Assembly: GCF_030580995.1 (NCBI RefSeq)
Contig: NZ_JAUQSZ010000004.1
Coordinates: 62,001-126,000, forward strand
Reading direction: 5' to 3'
DNA length: 64,000 nucleotides
DNA from: Sphingomonas immobilis
Lineage (GTDB): Bacteria; Pseudomonadota; Alphaproteobacteria; Sphingomonadales; Sphingomonadaceae
Below are positions 35,176-43,386 of the stretch, in pieces. The translations under genes and the position numbers were made by a program. Below the pieces are notes generated by a model, which had not been told where the DNA came from, did not search any database, and saw nothing but the letters and a program-made list of their open reading frames with translations. Position 1 is the first letter of the stretch. Each line of letters opens with the position of its first letter.

Positions 35176-36356
35176 TCCTGCCCGAACGCAAGGTCTGCAT
35201 CTCCGGCGCGGGCCAGTCGGAGGTCGCGCGGCCCTCCAGCCGCGATGCGCTGGCGCTGACGGTCGATGCGTGCCGCGGCGCGATCGCGGCGGCGGGGCTC
35301 ACCCCCGGCGATATCGACGGCCTCGCGACGTATCCCGGCCTCATCGCCAACGGCGACGGCATGTCGCCGGTCGGCGCGACCGAGACGATGATCGCGCTCG
35401 GCCTCTCGCCGACTTGGGTCGGTGCCTCGACCGAGGGGCATGCGCATATGGGCGCGATCTTCAACGCAATCCAGGCGATCGCCTCGGGCCTGTGCCGCCA
35501 TGTCCTCGTCTTTCGCACCGTCGCCCAGGCGACCGCGCGCGCACAGGTCCACCACGCCGGCATCATCGGCGGCGCACAGGCCACGACGGCGCGCAGCTGG
35601 GGCGGGATGGCGTGGCAGATGCCCTATGGCGCGGTATCGGCAGCACCCCTGTTCGCGCTCTACGCCCAGGCCTATTTCGCCAGATACGGCGCGACCTCGC
35701 GCCAGCTCGGCGCGATCGCCGTCAACAGCCGGCGGATGGCGGCGCTCAACCCCAATGCCATCTACCGCGATCCGATCACCATCGAGGACTATCTCGCCGC
35801 GCGGATGATCTCCGATCCGCTGCGTATCTACGATTGCGACACGCATATCGACGGATCGACCGCGATCCTGCTGTCGCATGTCGACTGCGCCGCCGACCTG
35901 CCCCGTCCGCCGATCCTGATCGAGGCGATGGGCATGGCGATCGGCGGCTTCGGCGCGGGCCTGCACGAGGGCGACTTCACCCGCCTCCCCGCCGACCGCG
36001 CGGGCGAGATGCTGTGGTCGCGCACCGAACTCACCCCCGCCGACCTCGACTTCGCGCAGATCTACGACGGTTTCTCGATCCTCACTCTGCTATGGCTGGA
36101 AGCGCTGGCGATCTGCGGCCGCGGCGAGGCGGCCGCCTTCGTCGAGGGTGGCGCGCGCATCGCGCTCGACGGCGTGCTGCCGCTCAACACCGGCGGCGGC
36201 CAGCTCTCGGCCGGGCGCTTCCACGGCTACGGCCATTTGTTCGAGGCGTGCGCGCAGCTTTGGGGCGAGGCCGGCGCGCGTCAGCTTGCCGATCCGCAGG
36301 TCGGCGTCGTCAGCAACGGCGGCTTTGGCTACGGCGCGCTGCTGTTGCGGCGATGA
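35172..36356 (+). CDS. Thiolase-fold protein, Ltp2-like (likely aldolase partner of DUF35)
   Basis: 394 residues of the SCP-x/thiolase fold. Where the nucleophile Cys normally sits, the sequence is VGASTEGHAHMGAIF, with no Cys. The C-terminal block is NTGGGQLSAGRFHGYGHLFE rather than the GHPxGxTG of thiolases. Loss of the Cys, together with the adjacent DUF35 partner, matches Ltp2-type retro-aldolases, which split a beta-hydroxyacyl-CoA without CoA attack. I infer carbon-carbon cleavage of a branched or tertiary beta-hydroxyacyl-CoA. Confidence 0.88.
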   Translation: MILPERKVCISGAGQSEVARPSSRDALALTVDACRGAIAAAGLTPGDIDGLATYPGLIANGDGMSPVGATETMIALGLSPTWVGASTEGHAHMGAIFNAIQAIASGLCRHVLVFRTVAQATARAQVHHAGIIGGAQATTARSWGGMAWQMPYGAVSAAPLFALYAQAYFARYGATSRQLGAIAVNSRRMAALNPNAIYRDPITIEDYLAARMISDPLRIYDCDTHIDGSTAILLSHVDCAADLPRPPILIEAMGMAIGGFGAGLHEGDFTRLPADRAGEMLWSRTELTPADLDFAQIYDGFSILTLLWLEALAICGRGEAAAFVEGGARIALDGVLPLNTGGGQLSAGRFHGYGHLFEACAQLWGEAGARQLADPQVGVVSNGGFGYGALLLRR

Positions 36357-36365
36357 CGGTTTGTC

Positions 36366-36405
36366 ATATCGACAACATATCAAAACCGCGATTTTTTATA
36401 TTGGA
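36366..36405 (+). promoter_or_regulatory. LysR-type site G upstream of the amidohydrolase
   Basis: ATATCGA-N4-ATATCAA-N14-ATATTGGA, the clearest full copy of the shared element. A further ATATC lies at 36410, so four half-sites are roughly in helical phase. TTGGAT over the last half-site is a possible -35. It ends 47 bases before the ATG. Confidence 0.68.
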
Positions 36406-36452
36406 TTGGATATCGGAAAGCGGGGAATGTCGGTTCTCCAAGGAGAGATAAC

Positions 36453-37616
36453 ATGGCGACCCAAGTGAACGATTCGCCGATCGTCGATGCCGACGCGCAC
36501 GTGAACCCCTTCCCCGATTTCTGGTCGGATTATCTGCCCGCGCACCTGCGCGATCTCGCCCCGCGGATCGAACATGGCGACGAGAGCGAGGATTGCGATT
36601 ATGTCGTGTTCGAAGGGCGCCGCAAGAAGCTCAACCTGATCGGCGCGCAGGCCGGCCGCAAGGGCAAGGATTTCAAGATCAACGGCCGCGCCTCCGACGC
36701 CCGCTCCGGCGGGTGGGAGCCCGCCGCCCGGCTCGAGGACATGAACACCGACGGCATCGACGCGGCGTTGCTGTTCGGCGGCGGCCCGCTCGGCACCGGC
36801 AACAACGAACTGTTCCAGGCGAGCTTCGACGCCTACAACACATGGCTTGCCGATTTCTGCGATTATGCGCCCGGCCGCCTCGGCGGCGTCGGCTATGTGC
36901 CGATGCAGGATGTCGGCGAATCGATCCGCATGATGCGCGATTTCGCGCGGCGCGGGCTGAAGGCGGTCAACATCCCCGCATTCCCGATGTCGGCGACCAG
37001 CCTCGCCAGCGCGGGCGCGGGCGCTGCCCAGACGCTGGCGCTGACCGGCGACACGAGCGGCGCGCGCACCTATGCCGATCCCGAGTTCGATCCCTTCTGG
37101 CAGGCCGCGATCGAGCTTGGCCTGCCGGTGACGATACACCTCGGCGGGCGCTCGGTGCGCTTCCTGGAGCCGCAGCACTTCCTGCCCGATCTGCTGATGT
37201 CGAAATTCGCGATGGCGGAGCCGATCGCGGTGCTGATTTTCGGCGGCGTGTTCCAGCGCTTCCCCGATCTCAGGTTCGTGTCGGTCGAAAGCGGCGTGGG
37301 CTGGTTCGCCTTTGCGGCGGATTACATGGACAAGACCTGGGAAAAGCAACGCTTCTGGACCAAGAGCGTGCTCGAACAGCCGCCGAGCCACTTCATGGAG
37401 CAGAACGTGTTCGGCTCGTTCATCCACGATGCGCCCGGCGTCGCGATGCGGCATCTGCCGGGGGCGAAGAACATCATGTGGTCCTCCGACTATCCCCATT
37501 CGGAGACGACCTTCCCCGATTCGCACAAGGTCATCGATCAGCTTTTCGCCGGCGTGCCGGATGACGAGCGCAAGGTCATCACCGGGCTGCGCGCCAAGCA
37601 GTTGTTCAACTTCTAA
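36453..37616 (+). CDS. Amidohydrolase-family metal-dependent hydrolase (ACMSD-like)
   Basis: 387 residues of the amidohydrolase_2 TIM barrel. Metal-site motifs: IVDADAHVNPF (DxH, residues 14-16), VTIHLGG near 227, and MWSSDYPHSETTFPDS with the catalytic Asp near 344. The family includes decarboxylases and hydrolases of aromatic or cyclic acids (ACMSD, 5-carboxyvanillate decarboxylase, OMA hydratase), so ring cleavage or decarboxylation is possible. CAAGGAGAG precedes the ATG. Single gene under site G, ended by a hairpin. Confidence 0.9.
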   Translation: MATQVNDSPIVDADAHVNPFPDFWSDYLPAHLRDLAPRIEHGDESEDCDYVVFEGRRKKLNLIGAQAGRKGKDFKINGRASDARSGGWEPAARLEDMNTDGIDAALLFGGGPLGTGNNELFQASFDAYNTWLADFCDYAPGRLGGVGYVPMQDVGESIRMMRDFARRGLKAVNIPAFPMSATSLASAGAGAAQTLALTGDTSGARTYADPEFDPFWQAAIELGLPVTIHLGGRSVRFLEPQHFLPDLLMSKFAMAEPIAVLIFGGVFQRFPDLRFVSVESGVGWFAFAADYMDKTWEKQRFWTKSVLEQPPSHFMEQNVFGSFIHDAPGVAMRHLPGAKNIMWSSDYPHSETTFPDSHKVIDQLFAGVPDDERKVITGLRAKQLFNF

Positions 37617-37621
37617 GGGGG

Positions 37622-37656
37622 ACGGGCGCTGCGCCGTTCGCGGCGGCGGCGCCCGT
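37622..37656. terminator. Hairpin with TTCG loop between convergent genes
   Basis: ACGGGCGC and GCGCCCGT form the base of the stem, and GCCG-TTCG-CGGC the tip, with an imperfect middle. It fills the gap between the amidohydrolase and SMP-30 stops and could end transcription from both sides. Confidence 0.65.
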
Positions 37657-37662
37657 TATGTC

Positions 37663-38577
37663 TCAGCCGAAATTGAGCGGCAGGCCGGTGCCGATGCCGC
37701 GCGCCCGCACCAGCCGCCCGGTCTGCGAGAGCGTGATATACGCCGTCGCCATGTCGTCGCCCCCGAAGGCGATGTTGGTGACATAGGGATCGGGCAGGCG
37801 GTGGTCGCCGGTGATGACGCCGCCGTGCACCGTCACGATCCCGCCGGGCATCAGCGCGCCGACATGCACCGCCCCGTCCGCGCCGACCGCGAGGCTGTCG
37901 ACCATGCGGCCCTCGCCGAGCGCGACGACGAGCGTGGGCTCGGCGCTGGCGAGTATACCCGGCGCGCTCACGTCGAAGCGCAGCAGCCGCCCCGAAAAGG
38001 TATCGGCGACGTAGAGCGTCGCCTCGTCCGGGCTGAGGCCGATGCCGTTGAAGCTCTGCGGACCGCGCACCAGGCAGCGGATCTGCCCGCCACCCGGCTG
38101 CGCGTAGAAAATCCCGGAAGGTGTACGTTCGCCCGACAGCTTCTTGCCGTGATCGGTGAACCAGAAGCCGCCATGCCGGTCGAACACGATGTCGTTGGGG
38201 GAATAAAGCGGCACGCCCTCGCACGCATCGTAGAGGATCGTGGCAGTGCCGCTCGCGAGATCGACCCGCTCGATGCGGCCGCCGCTATAGTCGGGCGCGA
38301 GATCGCCGGCGGGAACGACCTCGCCGCCCAACTTCCGCGCCGCCATGCCACCGTTGTTGCAGACATAGATGGCTCCGTCGGGCCCGGTCGCCGCGCCGTT
38401 GGGCCCGCCGCCGAGCCGCACCGGCCGCGAGACGGCACCGTCCGCCGTGATGCGCGCAAGCGTGCCGCCGAAGATCTCGACCACCAGGATCGATCCATCG
38501 CCGAGCACGACCGGCCCCTCGGGAAAGTCGAGGCCGTTCGCCACCGTTTCGAACTCCAGCTCCACCGCCACGGCCAT
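37663..38577 (-). CDS. SMP-30/gluconolactonase/LRE family protein
   Basis: 304 residues of the six-bladed propeller family of calcium-dependent lactonases. GLDFPEGPVVLGDGSILVVE carries the N-terminal metal-binding Glu; ATGPDGAIYVCNNGG and LYSPNDIVFDRHGGFWFTDH carry the central Asn and Asp ligands; GLSPDEATLYVADTFSGRL is a family block. It would hydrolyse a lactone, for instance one made by a Baeyer-Villiger or P450 step. Divergent from the IclR gene with site H between. Confidence 0.92.
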   Translation of the reverse strand: MAVAVELEFETVANGLDFPEGPVVLGDGSILVVEIFGGTLARITADGAVSRPVRLGGGPNGAATGPDGAIYVCNNGGMAARKLGGEVVPAGDLAPDYSGGRIERVDLASGTATILYDACEGVPLYSPNDIVFDRHGGFWFTDHGKKLSGERTPSGIFYAQPGGGQIRCLVRGPQSFNGIGLSPDEATLYVADTFSGRLLRFDVSAPGILASAEPTLVVALGEGRMVDSLAVGADGAVHVGALMPGGIVTVHGGVITGDHRLPDPYVTNIAFGGDDMATAYITLSQTGRLVRARGIGTGLPLNFG

Positions 38578-38624
38578 CCCCGTCCTCCCGTTTGCGGACG
38601 ATCCTAAGGCGCGCGGGCGGGATG

Positions 38625-38664
38625 GCTATTATCAAACAGCGCCGTGCTGAGAGGCTGGGGATAT
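38625..38664 (-). promoter_or_regulatory. LysR-type site H upstream of the SMP-30 gene
   Basis: Read leftward: ATATCCC-N4-CTCTCAG-N14-ATAATAGC. The middle half-site is degenerate, but the outer two are in register, and ATATCCCCAGC is identical to the start of site D. It ends 47 bases before the SMP-30 ATG. Confidence 0.45.
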
Positions 38665-38758
38665 CGCCGGTGGCGCTGGCTTGAACGGCGGCACGAACAT
38701 GATAGCATCGCCGCCGGGACGCGATCGCCAGCATCGCGCCCGTTCCAGGAGCGGGATC

Positions 38759-39535
38759 TTGAATCAGCCCAAGAACTACTCGAAATCCGCCAATCGCGCG
38801 CTCGACGTGCTGGACTACTTCGCGCGTTGCGGGCGTCCGGCGCGCGGGGCGGAAATCGCCGACGCGCTCGGCATCGCGCGGTCGAGCGCGGACCAGCTCC
38901 TCAAGTCGATGGTGCTGAGCGGATATCTCGTGCGGCCGGGCGAGGGGCAGGCATATTTCCCCTCGCTGCGCATGGCGCGGTTCGGTCACTGGATCGCGGG
39001 CTGCTATCCCGACATCGAACGCTATCGCGCGATTGTCGAGGACGTCCATGAACAGACCGGCTGCGTCGTCACGCTGACGATGCGCAACGATTGCTTCATG
39101 CAGATGATGACAGCCGCGCGCGGGTCGGACGACGATCCGCTGCTTGACGTGGGCGCGAAGGTGCCGGTGCTCGGCTCGGCGATCGGCAGTGCCGCGCTCA
39201 CCACGCAGTCGCGCAAGGCGATCGCGCGGCTGGTCGAGCGCGCACGGTTGCGCCACGCAGTGTTGGGCGAGGTCGATTGGGATCAGCCGATCGACGAGGA
39301 AATCCGTTTGTTCCGCATGAAGGGCTATTCGTGGCGGCCAAGCAAGCGCGTCCGCGGCGCGGGCACGTCGCAGCGCCCCGTCGAATATTGGTCGATCGCG
39401 ATGACACTGCCGCACGTCGCCGGGACGCCCGAGATCGTGCTGGGGCTGGCCGGGCCGACCCCGCGCGTGCGCCCGCACGAATGGGATCTCGTCAATCTGA
39501 TGCGCCGCTCGATCCGGCTGAACATGGCGCACTGA
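38759..39535 (+). CDS. IclR family transcriptional regulator
   Basis: 258 residues. N-terminal winged helix (SANRALDVLDYFARCGRPAR, then IADALGIARSSADQLLKSMV) and an IclR effector domain (YRAIVEDVHEQTGCVVTLTM, VGAKVPVLGSAIGSAAL). I prefer a TTG start at 38759 because AGGAG lies at 38747-38751; an ATG at 38699 in the same frame has no clear ribosome site. Divergent from SMP-30, so it may also act on that promoter. The 3' end overlaps the convergent esterase by 44 bases. Confidence 0.88.
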   Translation: MNQPKNYSKSANRALDVLDYFARCGRPARGAEIADALGIARSSADQLLKSMVLSGYLVRPGEGQAYFPSLRMARFGHWIAGCYPDIERYRAIVEDVHEQTGCVVTLTMRNDCFMQMMTAARGSDDDPLLDVGAKVPVLGSAIGSAALTTQSRKAIARLVERARLRHAVLGEVDWDQPIDEEIRLFRMKGYSWRPSKRVRGAGTSQRPVEYWSIAMTLPHVAGTPEIVLGLAGPTPRVRPHEWDLVNLMRRSIRLNMAH

Positions 39536-40367
39536 GCGCCCCCACGAAGCCGTCGATCAGATCGAGCGCGCGCTGCGCCGGCGCATCGGTCGCCAGCACC
39601 GGCCAGATATGCGGCACGTCCGGCTCGATCACTGCCGTCGTGCGGACGCTCGCCAGCGCGAGACGGCGCAGCAGATCGAGCGATTCGTCGCACAGCACTT
39701 CGCTCGACGAAACCGCCAGCAGCGTCGGCGGCAGTGCCGTCAGATCGGCGAACAGCGGCGAGGCACGCGGATCGGCCGCATCCCAGCCCTGCAGATAGGC
39801 CTCCGCCGCCGCCGACGCCGACGCGCGCGAAAACAGCGCGTCGCTCGCCGCACAGCGATCGAAGCTGTCGCCCGAAAGCGTCAGGTCGATCCACGGCGAC
39901 AGCAACACGAGCCCGAGCAGCGGCACCGGCGGGGCGAGCGCTGCCGCGAGCGCGAGCGCGAGGCCCCCGCCCGCCGAATCGCCCGACAGCACGACCGGTC
40001 CGTGATCCGCCACCGCCGCTCCGACGACCGCCGCCGCATCGTGGAGCGCGCCGGGAAACGGCGCTTCGGGCGCGAGCGCATAGTCGGGCACGATCACGCG
40101 CGCGTGCGTCACCACCGCCAGCCGCTCGGCGAACGGCCGCCACGCGGCGGCGCTGCCCATCCGGTATCCGCCGCCGTGCAGATGCACGATCGTGCGCGCC
40201 GCATCCCGCGCCCCGGCGACGGCGCAGGCGACCCCGCCGAGCATCACGTCGGGCGCACCTCCCGAAGACCCGCGCCTGGCAAGCAGATCGGCGTCGGCGG
40301 GCCTGCCCGCGCGGCGCGGCGGCAGGGGCTTGCGCAGACGCAGCGCGGCGGGATCGGGCGGGGACAT
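39492..40367 (-). CDS. Alpha/beta-hydrolase of the hormone-sensitive-lipase family
   Basis: 291 residues. The oxyanion motif is IVHLHGGGYRMG, the nucleophile VVLSGDSAGGGLALAL (GDSAG), and PDYALAPEAPFPGAL and DVPHIWPVL supply family blocks and the His. It would hydrolyse a short-chain ester. Start uncertain: the ATG at 40367 has AGGTG nearby; an ATG at 40436 (MTDDRRAW) is possible. It overlaps the IclR gene end-to-end, which is unusual but both frames are clearly coding. Confidence 0.85.
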   Translation of the reverse strand: MSPPDPAALRLRKPLPPRRAGRPADADLLARRGSSGGAPDVMLGGVACAVAGARDAARTIVHLHGGGYRMGSAAAWRPFAERLAVVTHARVIVPDYALAPEAPFPGALHDAAAVVGAAVADHGPVVLSGDSAGGGLALALAAALAPPVPLLGLVLLSPWIDLTLSGDSFDRCAASDALFSRASASAAAEAYLQGWDAADPRASPLFADLTALPPTLLAVSSSEVLCDESLDLLRRLALASVRTTAVIEPDVPHIWPVLATDAPAQRALDLIDGFVGALSAPCSAGSSGASD

Positions 40368-40524
40368 AGCACCTAGGATCGCCACCGCGCCGTCCCGGTC
40401 AAGCCTGCCGGTCCACGCTCGCCGATCATCCGTCATAGCGTATTTCGTGTGGCGCGCGGGGGTTCGCTCGATATCGCCGGCGCGATCCCCTATCTTTCCG
40501 CCATAACGACAGGAGAGCGATGCC

Positions 40525-41553
40525 GTGACCGAGCCCGCGCCGAGACGCTGGACCCGGCGGCCCGAGGGATCGAACTGGGGCGATTTCGGCGAGGACGACC
40601 AGATCGGCCGGATGAACCTCATCACTCCCGCGCGCCGCCTGGCGGGCGTCGCGGAGGTGCGCGAGGGGCTGTGCTTCGCGCTCAGCCTGCCGCTCGATTA
40701 TCCCGGCTGGGACGATCCCATCCTCGGCCGCGCCCCGCCGGTGCTCTCGACGCGCAGGCTCGCCGACGCCGCGCTGTTCAACTTCCCCTTCGGCCGCGTC
40801 ATCCCCGGCTCGCGCGACCTGTGCTGCGACGACGCCGTCACGCTCTCCACGCAATATTCGACGCAATGGGATTCGCTCGCGCACTGGGGCCGGCTGTTCG
40901 ATGCCGACGGCAACGGCGTGGACGAGCCGGTCTATTACAACGGCTTCCGCGCCGGGAGCGATCTTCCCGATGCGGACGCGAACGGCGGCTCCCACGCGCG
41001 GCGCCTCGGCATCGAGCATCTCGCGGTGGCGGGCGCGCAGGGGCGCGGTGTGCTGGTCGATCTCACCGGCGTCGCGCCCGATGCGCGCGCGGTCGGCCAT
41101 GACGCGCTGATGGCGTTGATCGCAGAACAACGGGTCGAGGTGCGAACGGGCGATTTCCTGCTGCTGTGGACCGGCCTCGACGAGCAACTCCTCGCTATGA
41201 ACCGCCAGCCCGATCGCAAGCGACTCGCGCAAACAGCGATCGAGCTCGACGGCAGCGATCCCGCGCTGCTGCGCTGGATCGACGAGAGCGGCATCGCGGC
41301 GATCTGTTCGGACAATACCGCGGTGGAGACTGTCGTGTTCGGCGAGGATTGCTGCGCGGACGGCAAATCCTTCCTGCCGCTGCACGAGCTTTGCCTGTTC
41401 AAGCTCGGCATCCACCTCGGCGAGCTGTGGCACCTTGCCGAACTCGCCCGCTGGTTGCGCGCGCACCGGCGCAGCGCCTTTCTGCTGACCGCGCCGCCGC
41501 TGTGCCTGCCCGGCAGCGTCGGCTCGCCGGTGACACCGGTCGCGACCGTCTAG
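40525..41553 (+). CDS. Cyclase family protein (kynurenine-formamidase-like metal hydrolase)
   Basis: 342 residues. STQYSTQWDSLAHWGRLFDA near 111-130 contains the metal-binding xxHx-type region of PF04199, and GVLVDLTGVAP, FLLLWTG and ICSDNTAVE are family blocks. Members hydrolyse amides, lactones or cyclic compounds. The start is a GTG at 40525 preceded by AGGAGAG. It heads a three-gene rightward operon with the lipocalin-like protein and an MFS transporter. Confidence 0.88.
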   Translation: MTEPAPRRWTRRPEGSNWGDFGEDDQIGRMNLITPARRLAGVAEVREGLCFALSLPLDYPGWDDPILGRAPPVLSTRRLADAALFNFPFGRVIPGSRDLCCDDAVTLSTQYSTQWDSLAHWGRLFDADGNGVDEPVYYNGFRAGSDLPDADANGGSHARRLGIEHLAVAGAQGRGVLVDLTGVAPDARAVGHDALMALIAEQRVEVRTGDFLLLWTGLDEQLLAMNRQPDRKRLAQTAIELDGSDPALLRWIDESGIAAICSDNTAVETVVFGEDCCADGKSFLPLHELCLFKLGIHLGELWHLAELARWLRAHRRSAFLLTAPPLCLPGSVGSPVTPVATV

Positions 41554-41631
41554 CTGCAATCGCATCGGCCCGGTTGCATCTCCCCAGCGAGCTTGTCAGG
41601 CAATGCTGGATAGACAGAGGGAGGAAAGCCG

Positions 41632-42063
41632 ATGATCCGCGAGCGCTTGCTGGGAGCCTGGAAGCTGGTGACATTCGAGGCATGGACCGCCGACGGCCGC
41701 CAATATTCGCCGATGGGGCGCGCGGGCCAGGGTTATATCGTCTACTCGCCTGACGGGCATGTCAGCGTCAGCCTGTCACGCGGTGACCGGCAGGCGGATG
41801 ATGCCGGCCGCCCGATACACCGGCTGGACGATGCCGGTGCCGCCGCCCTTGCCCGCAGCTACACCGCCTACGCCGGCCCGTTCGAGGTCGACGAGGAACG
41901 GGCCGTGGCACGCCATCATTTCGAGCTGAGCCTCGATCCGACCATGATCGGCACGCTTCAGGAACGTCACGTCCGCTTCCCCGCGGACGATCTGCTCGAG
42001 CTCAGCGTCAAGCCGGGTGCGTCGGGACTCGACACGTCCACGGTACTCTGGCGGCGCGCGTGA
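41632..42063 (+). CDS. Lipocalin-like domain protein
   Basis: 143 residues. RERLLGAWKLVTFEAWTADG and YIVYSPDGHVSVSLSR match the lipocalin_5 group, a single beta-barrel that may bind a small hydrophobic ligand or act as an isomerase. GGAGGAAAG precedes the ATG. It lies 78 bases after the cyclase, and its stop overlaps the MFS start (GTGA). No reaction is known. Confidence 0.85.
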   Translation: MIRERLLGAWKLVTFEAWTADGRQYSPMGRAGQGYIVYSPDGHVSVSLSRGDRQADDAGRPIHRLDDAGAAALARSYTAYAGPFEVDEERAVARHHFELSLDPTMIGTLQERHVRFPADDLLELSVKPGASGLDTSTVLWRRA

Positions 42064-43379
42064 CGGGGCAGCCCGTCGATCCCGATCGGCCCCTACTCCC
42101 AAAAGCCGGGGCGTCGCGCGACCAGCTCCTGCTGTTCGGCGTGATGATGGCGATCGCCATCGGTAATACCGGGCTGCAATCTGTCCTGCCCGGCATCGGG
42201 CGGAGCCTGAAGCTGCCCGATCCGATGATCGCGCTCGCCTTTTCGCTGTCCGCCGTGCTGTGGTCGGTGGCGGCACCGGCCTGGGCGAAGCGGATCGACC
42301 GGCTTGGTGCCAAGCAGATGGTGTTGATTGGGCTCGGCGGGTTCGTCTGCTCGCTGCTCTGCTGCGGCCTCGCGCTGGCGGCGGGGATCGTCGGCATGGT
42401 TTCCGCCGGGATCGCCTTCGCCGGGTTCGTCGCCGGGCGCGGGCTGTACGGCCTGTTCGGCGCGGCCGCGCCACCGGCGGCGCAGGCGCTGGTGGTGGCG
42501 AACACCCCCCGCGCGCAGCGGACCAACGCGCTCAGTCTGCTCGCCTCCGCGTTCGGGCTCGGCACGATCGTCGGCCCGGCGCTCGCGCCCTTCTTCATCC
42601 TGCCGTGGATCGGCTTGGCCGGTCCCGCCTTCGTCTTCGCGCTCGTCGGCGTCGGCATGTTCGCGACGGTGGCGCTGCTGCTCCCCGCCGGCCGGGCCGG
42701 GGTTCACCTCAGCGGCGTCGCCGTCGCCGATCCCGCCATCGGTGCCGAGCCGAGCGACCCCAGCCTGGCGGAGATCGACGCGACCGGCGACGGCCGCGTC
42801 GGCCTGATGGACCCGCGCGTGCTGCCCTGGATGATCTTCGGCCTCGTCTCCGGCCATGCGCAGGCCATCGCCGGGCAGACGATGGCGTTCCTCATCATCG
42901 ACCGCACGCACCTCTCTCCGGCGCTCGCGCAGCCGCTGATCGGCCTCGTGCTGATGGGCGGCGCGGTGGCCGCGCTGCTCGCGCAATGGGGCGTCATCCC
43001 GCGCCTCAACCTCGCGCCGCGCGCGCTGGTGCTGTGGGGCACCGGGCTGGCGGCGGCGGGCTGCGCGGGGGTCGCGGCGGCCGGCGATCTCCACGCGATC
43101 GGCGTCGCGTTCGCGATCGCCTCGCTCGGCTTCGGCCTGTTGCGGCCGGGCTTCACCGCAGGCGCGTCGCTGGCAGTCGGTGCGGAGGAGCAGGCGGCCG
43201 TCGCCGGGCAGGTGACCGCCAACAACGGATTCGCCTTCGTGTTCGGCCCGTCGGCCGGCATCCTGCTCTACGGCCTGTGGAGTCCGCTGCCCTATCTGGT
43301 CTGCGCAGGCGCGCTGGTCGTGACGCTGGCCTTCGGGCTGCGCGCGCTGCGGCCCGGAAGCCCGGCGCTCGCGCGCTGA
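42060..43379 (+). CDS. MFS transporter
   Basis: 439 residues with about twelve membrane helices; the loop after helix 2 is KRIDRLGAKQMVLIG. A long hydrophilic loop near residues 215-255 (AEPSDPSLAEIDATGDGRVG) separates the halves. The GTG start overlaps the lipocalin stop (GTGA), so the pair is translationally coupled. Substrate unknown, perhaps the product of the cyclase-family hydrolase. Confidence 0.9.
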   Translation: MTGQPVDPDRPLLPKAGASRDQLLLFGVMMAIAIGNTGLQSVLPGIGRSLKLPDPMIALAFSLSAVLWSVAAPAWAKRIDRLGAKQMVLIGLGGFVCSLLCCGLALAAGIVGMVSAGIAFAGFVAGRGLYGLFGAAAPPAAQALVVANTPRAQRTNALSLLASAFGLGTIVGPALAPFFILPWIGLAGPAFVFALVGVGMFATVALLLPAGRAGVHLSGVAVADPAIGAEPSDPSLAEIDATGDGRVGLMDPRVLPWMIFGLVSGHAQAIAGQTMAFLIIDRTHLSPALAQPLIGLVLMGGAVAALLAQWGVIPRLNLAPRALVLWGTGLAAAGCAGVAAAGDLHAIGVAFAIASLGFGLLRPGFTAGASLAVGAEEQAAVAGQVTANNGFAFVFGPSAGILLYGLWSPLPYLVCAGALVVTLAFGLRALRPGSPALAR

Positions 43380-43386
43380 GCGCCGG

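Noticed and set aside
40471-40510. Another partial match to the ATAT element before the cyclase gene
   Set aside because: Only the first half-site and ATA of the third are present, and the third would lie on the ribosome binding site 15 bases from the start.
42700-42830. EF-hand-like stretch DATGDGRVGLMD in the MFS loop
   Set aside because: It is a single partial match in a hydrophilic loop with no second EF-hand; likely coincidental.
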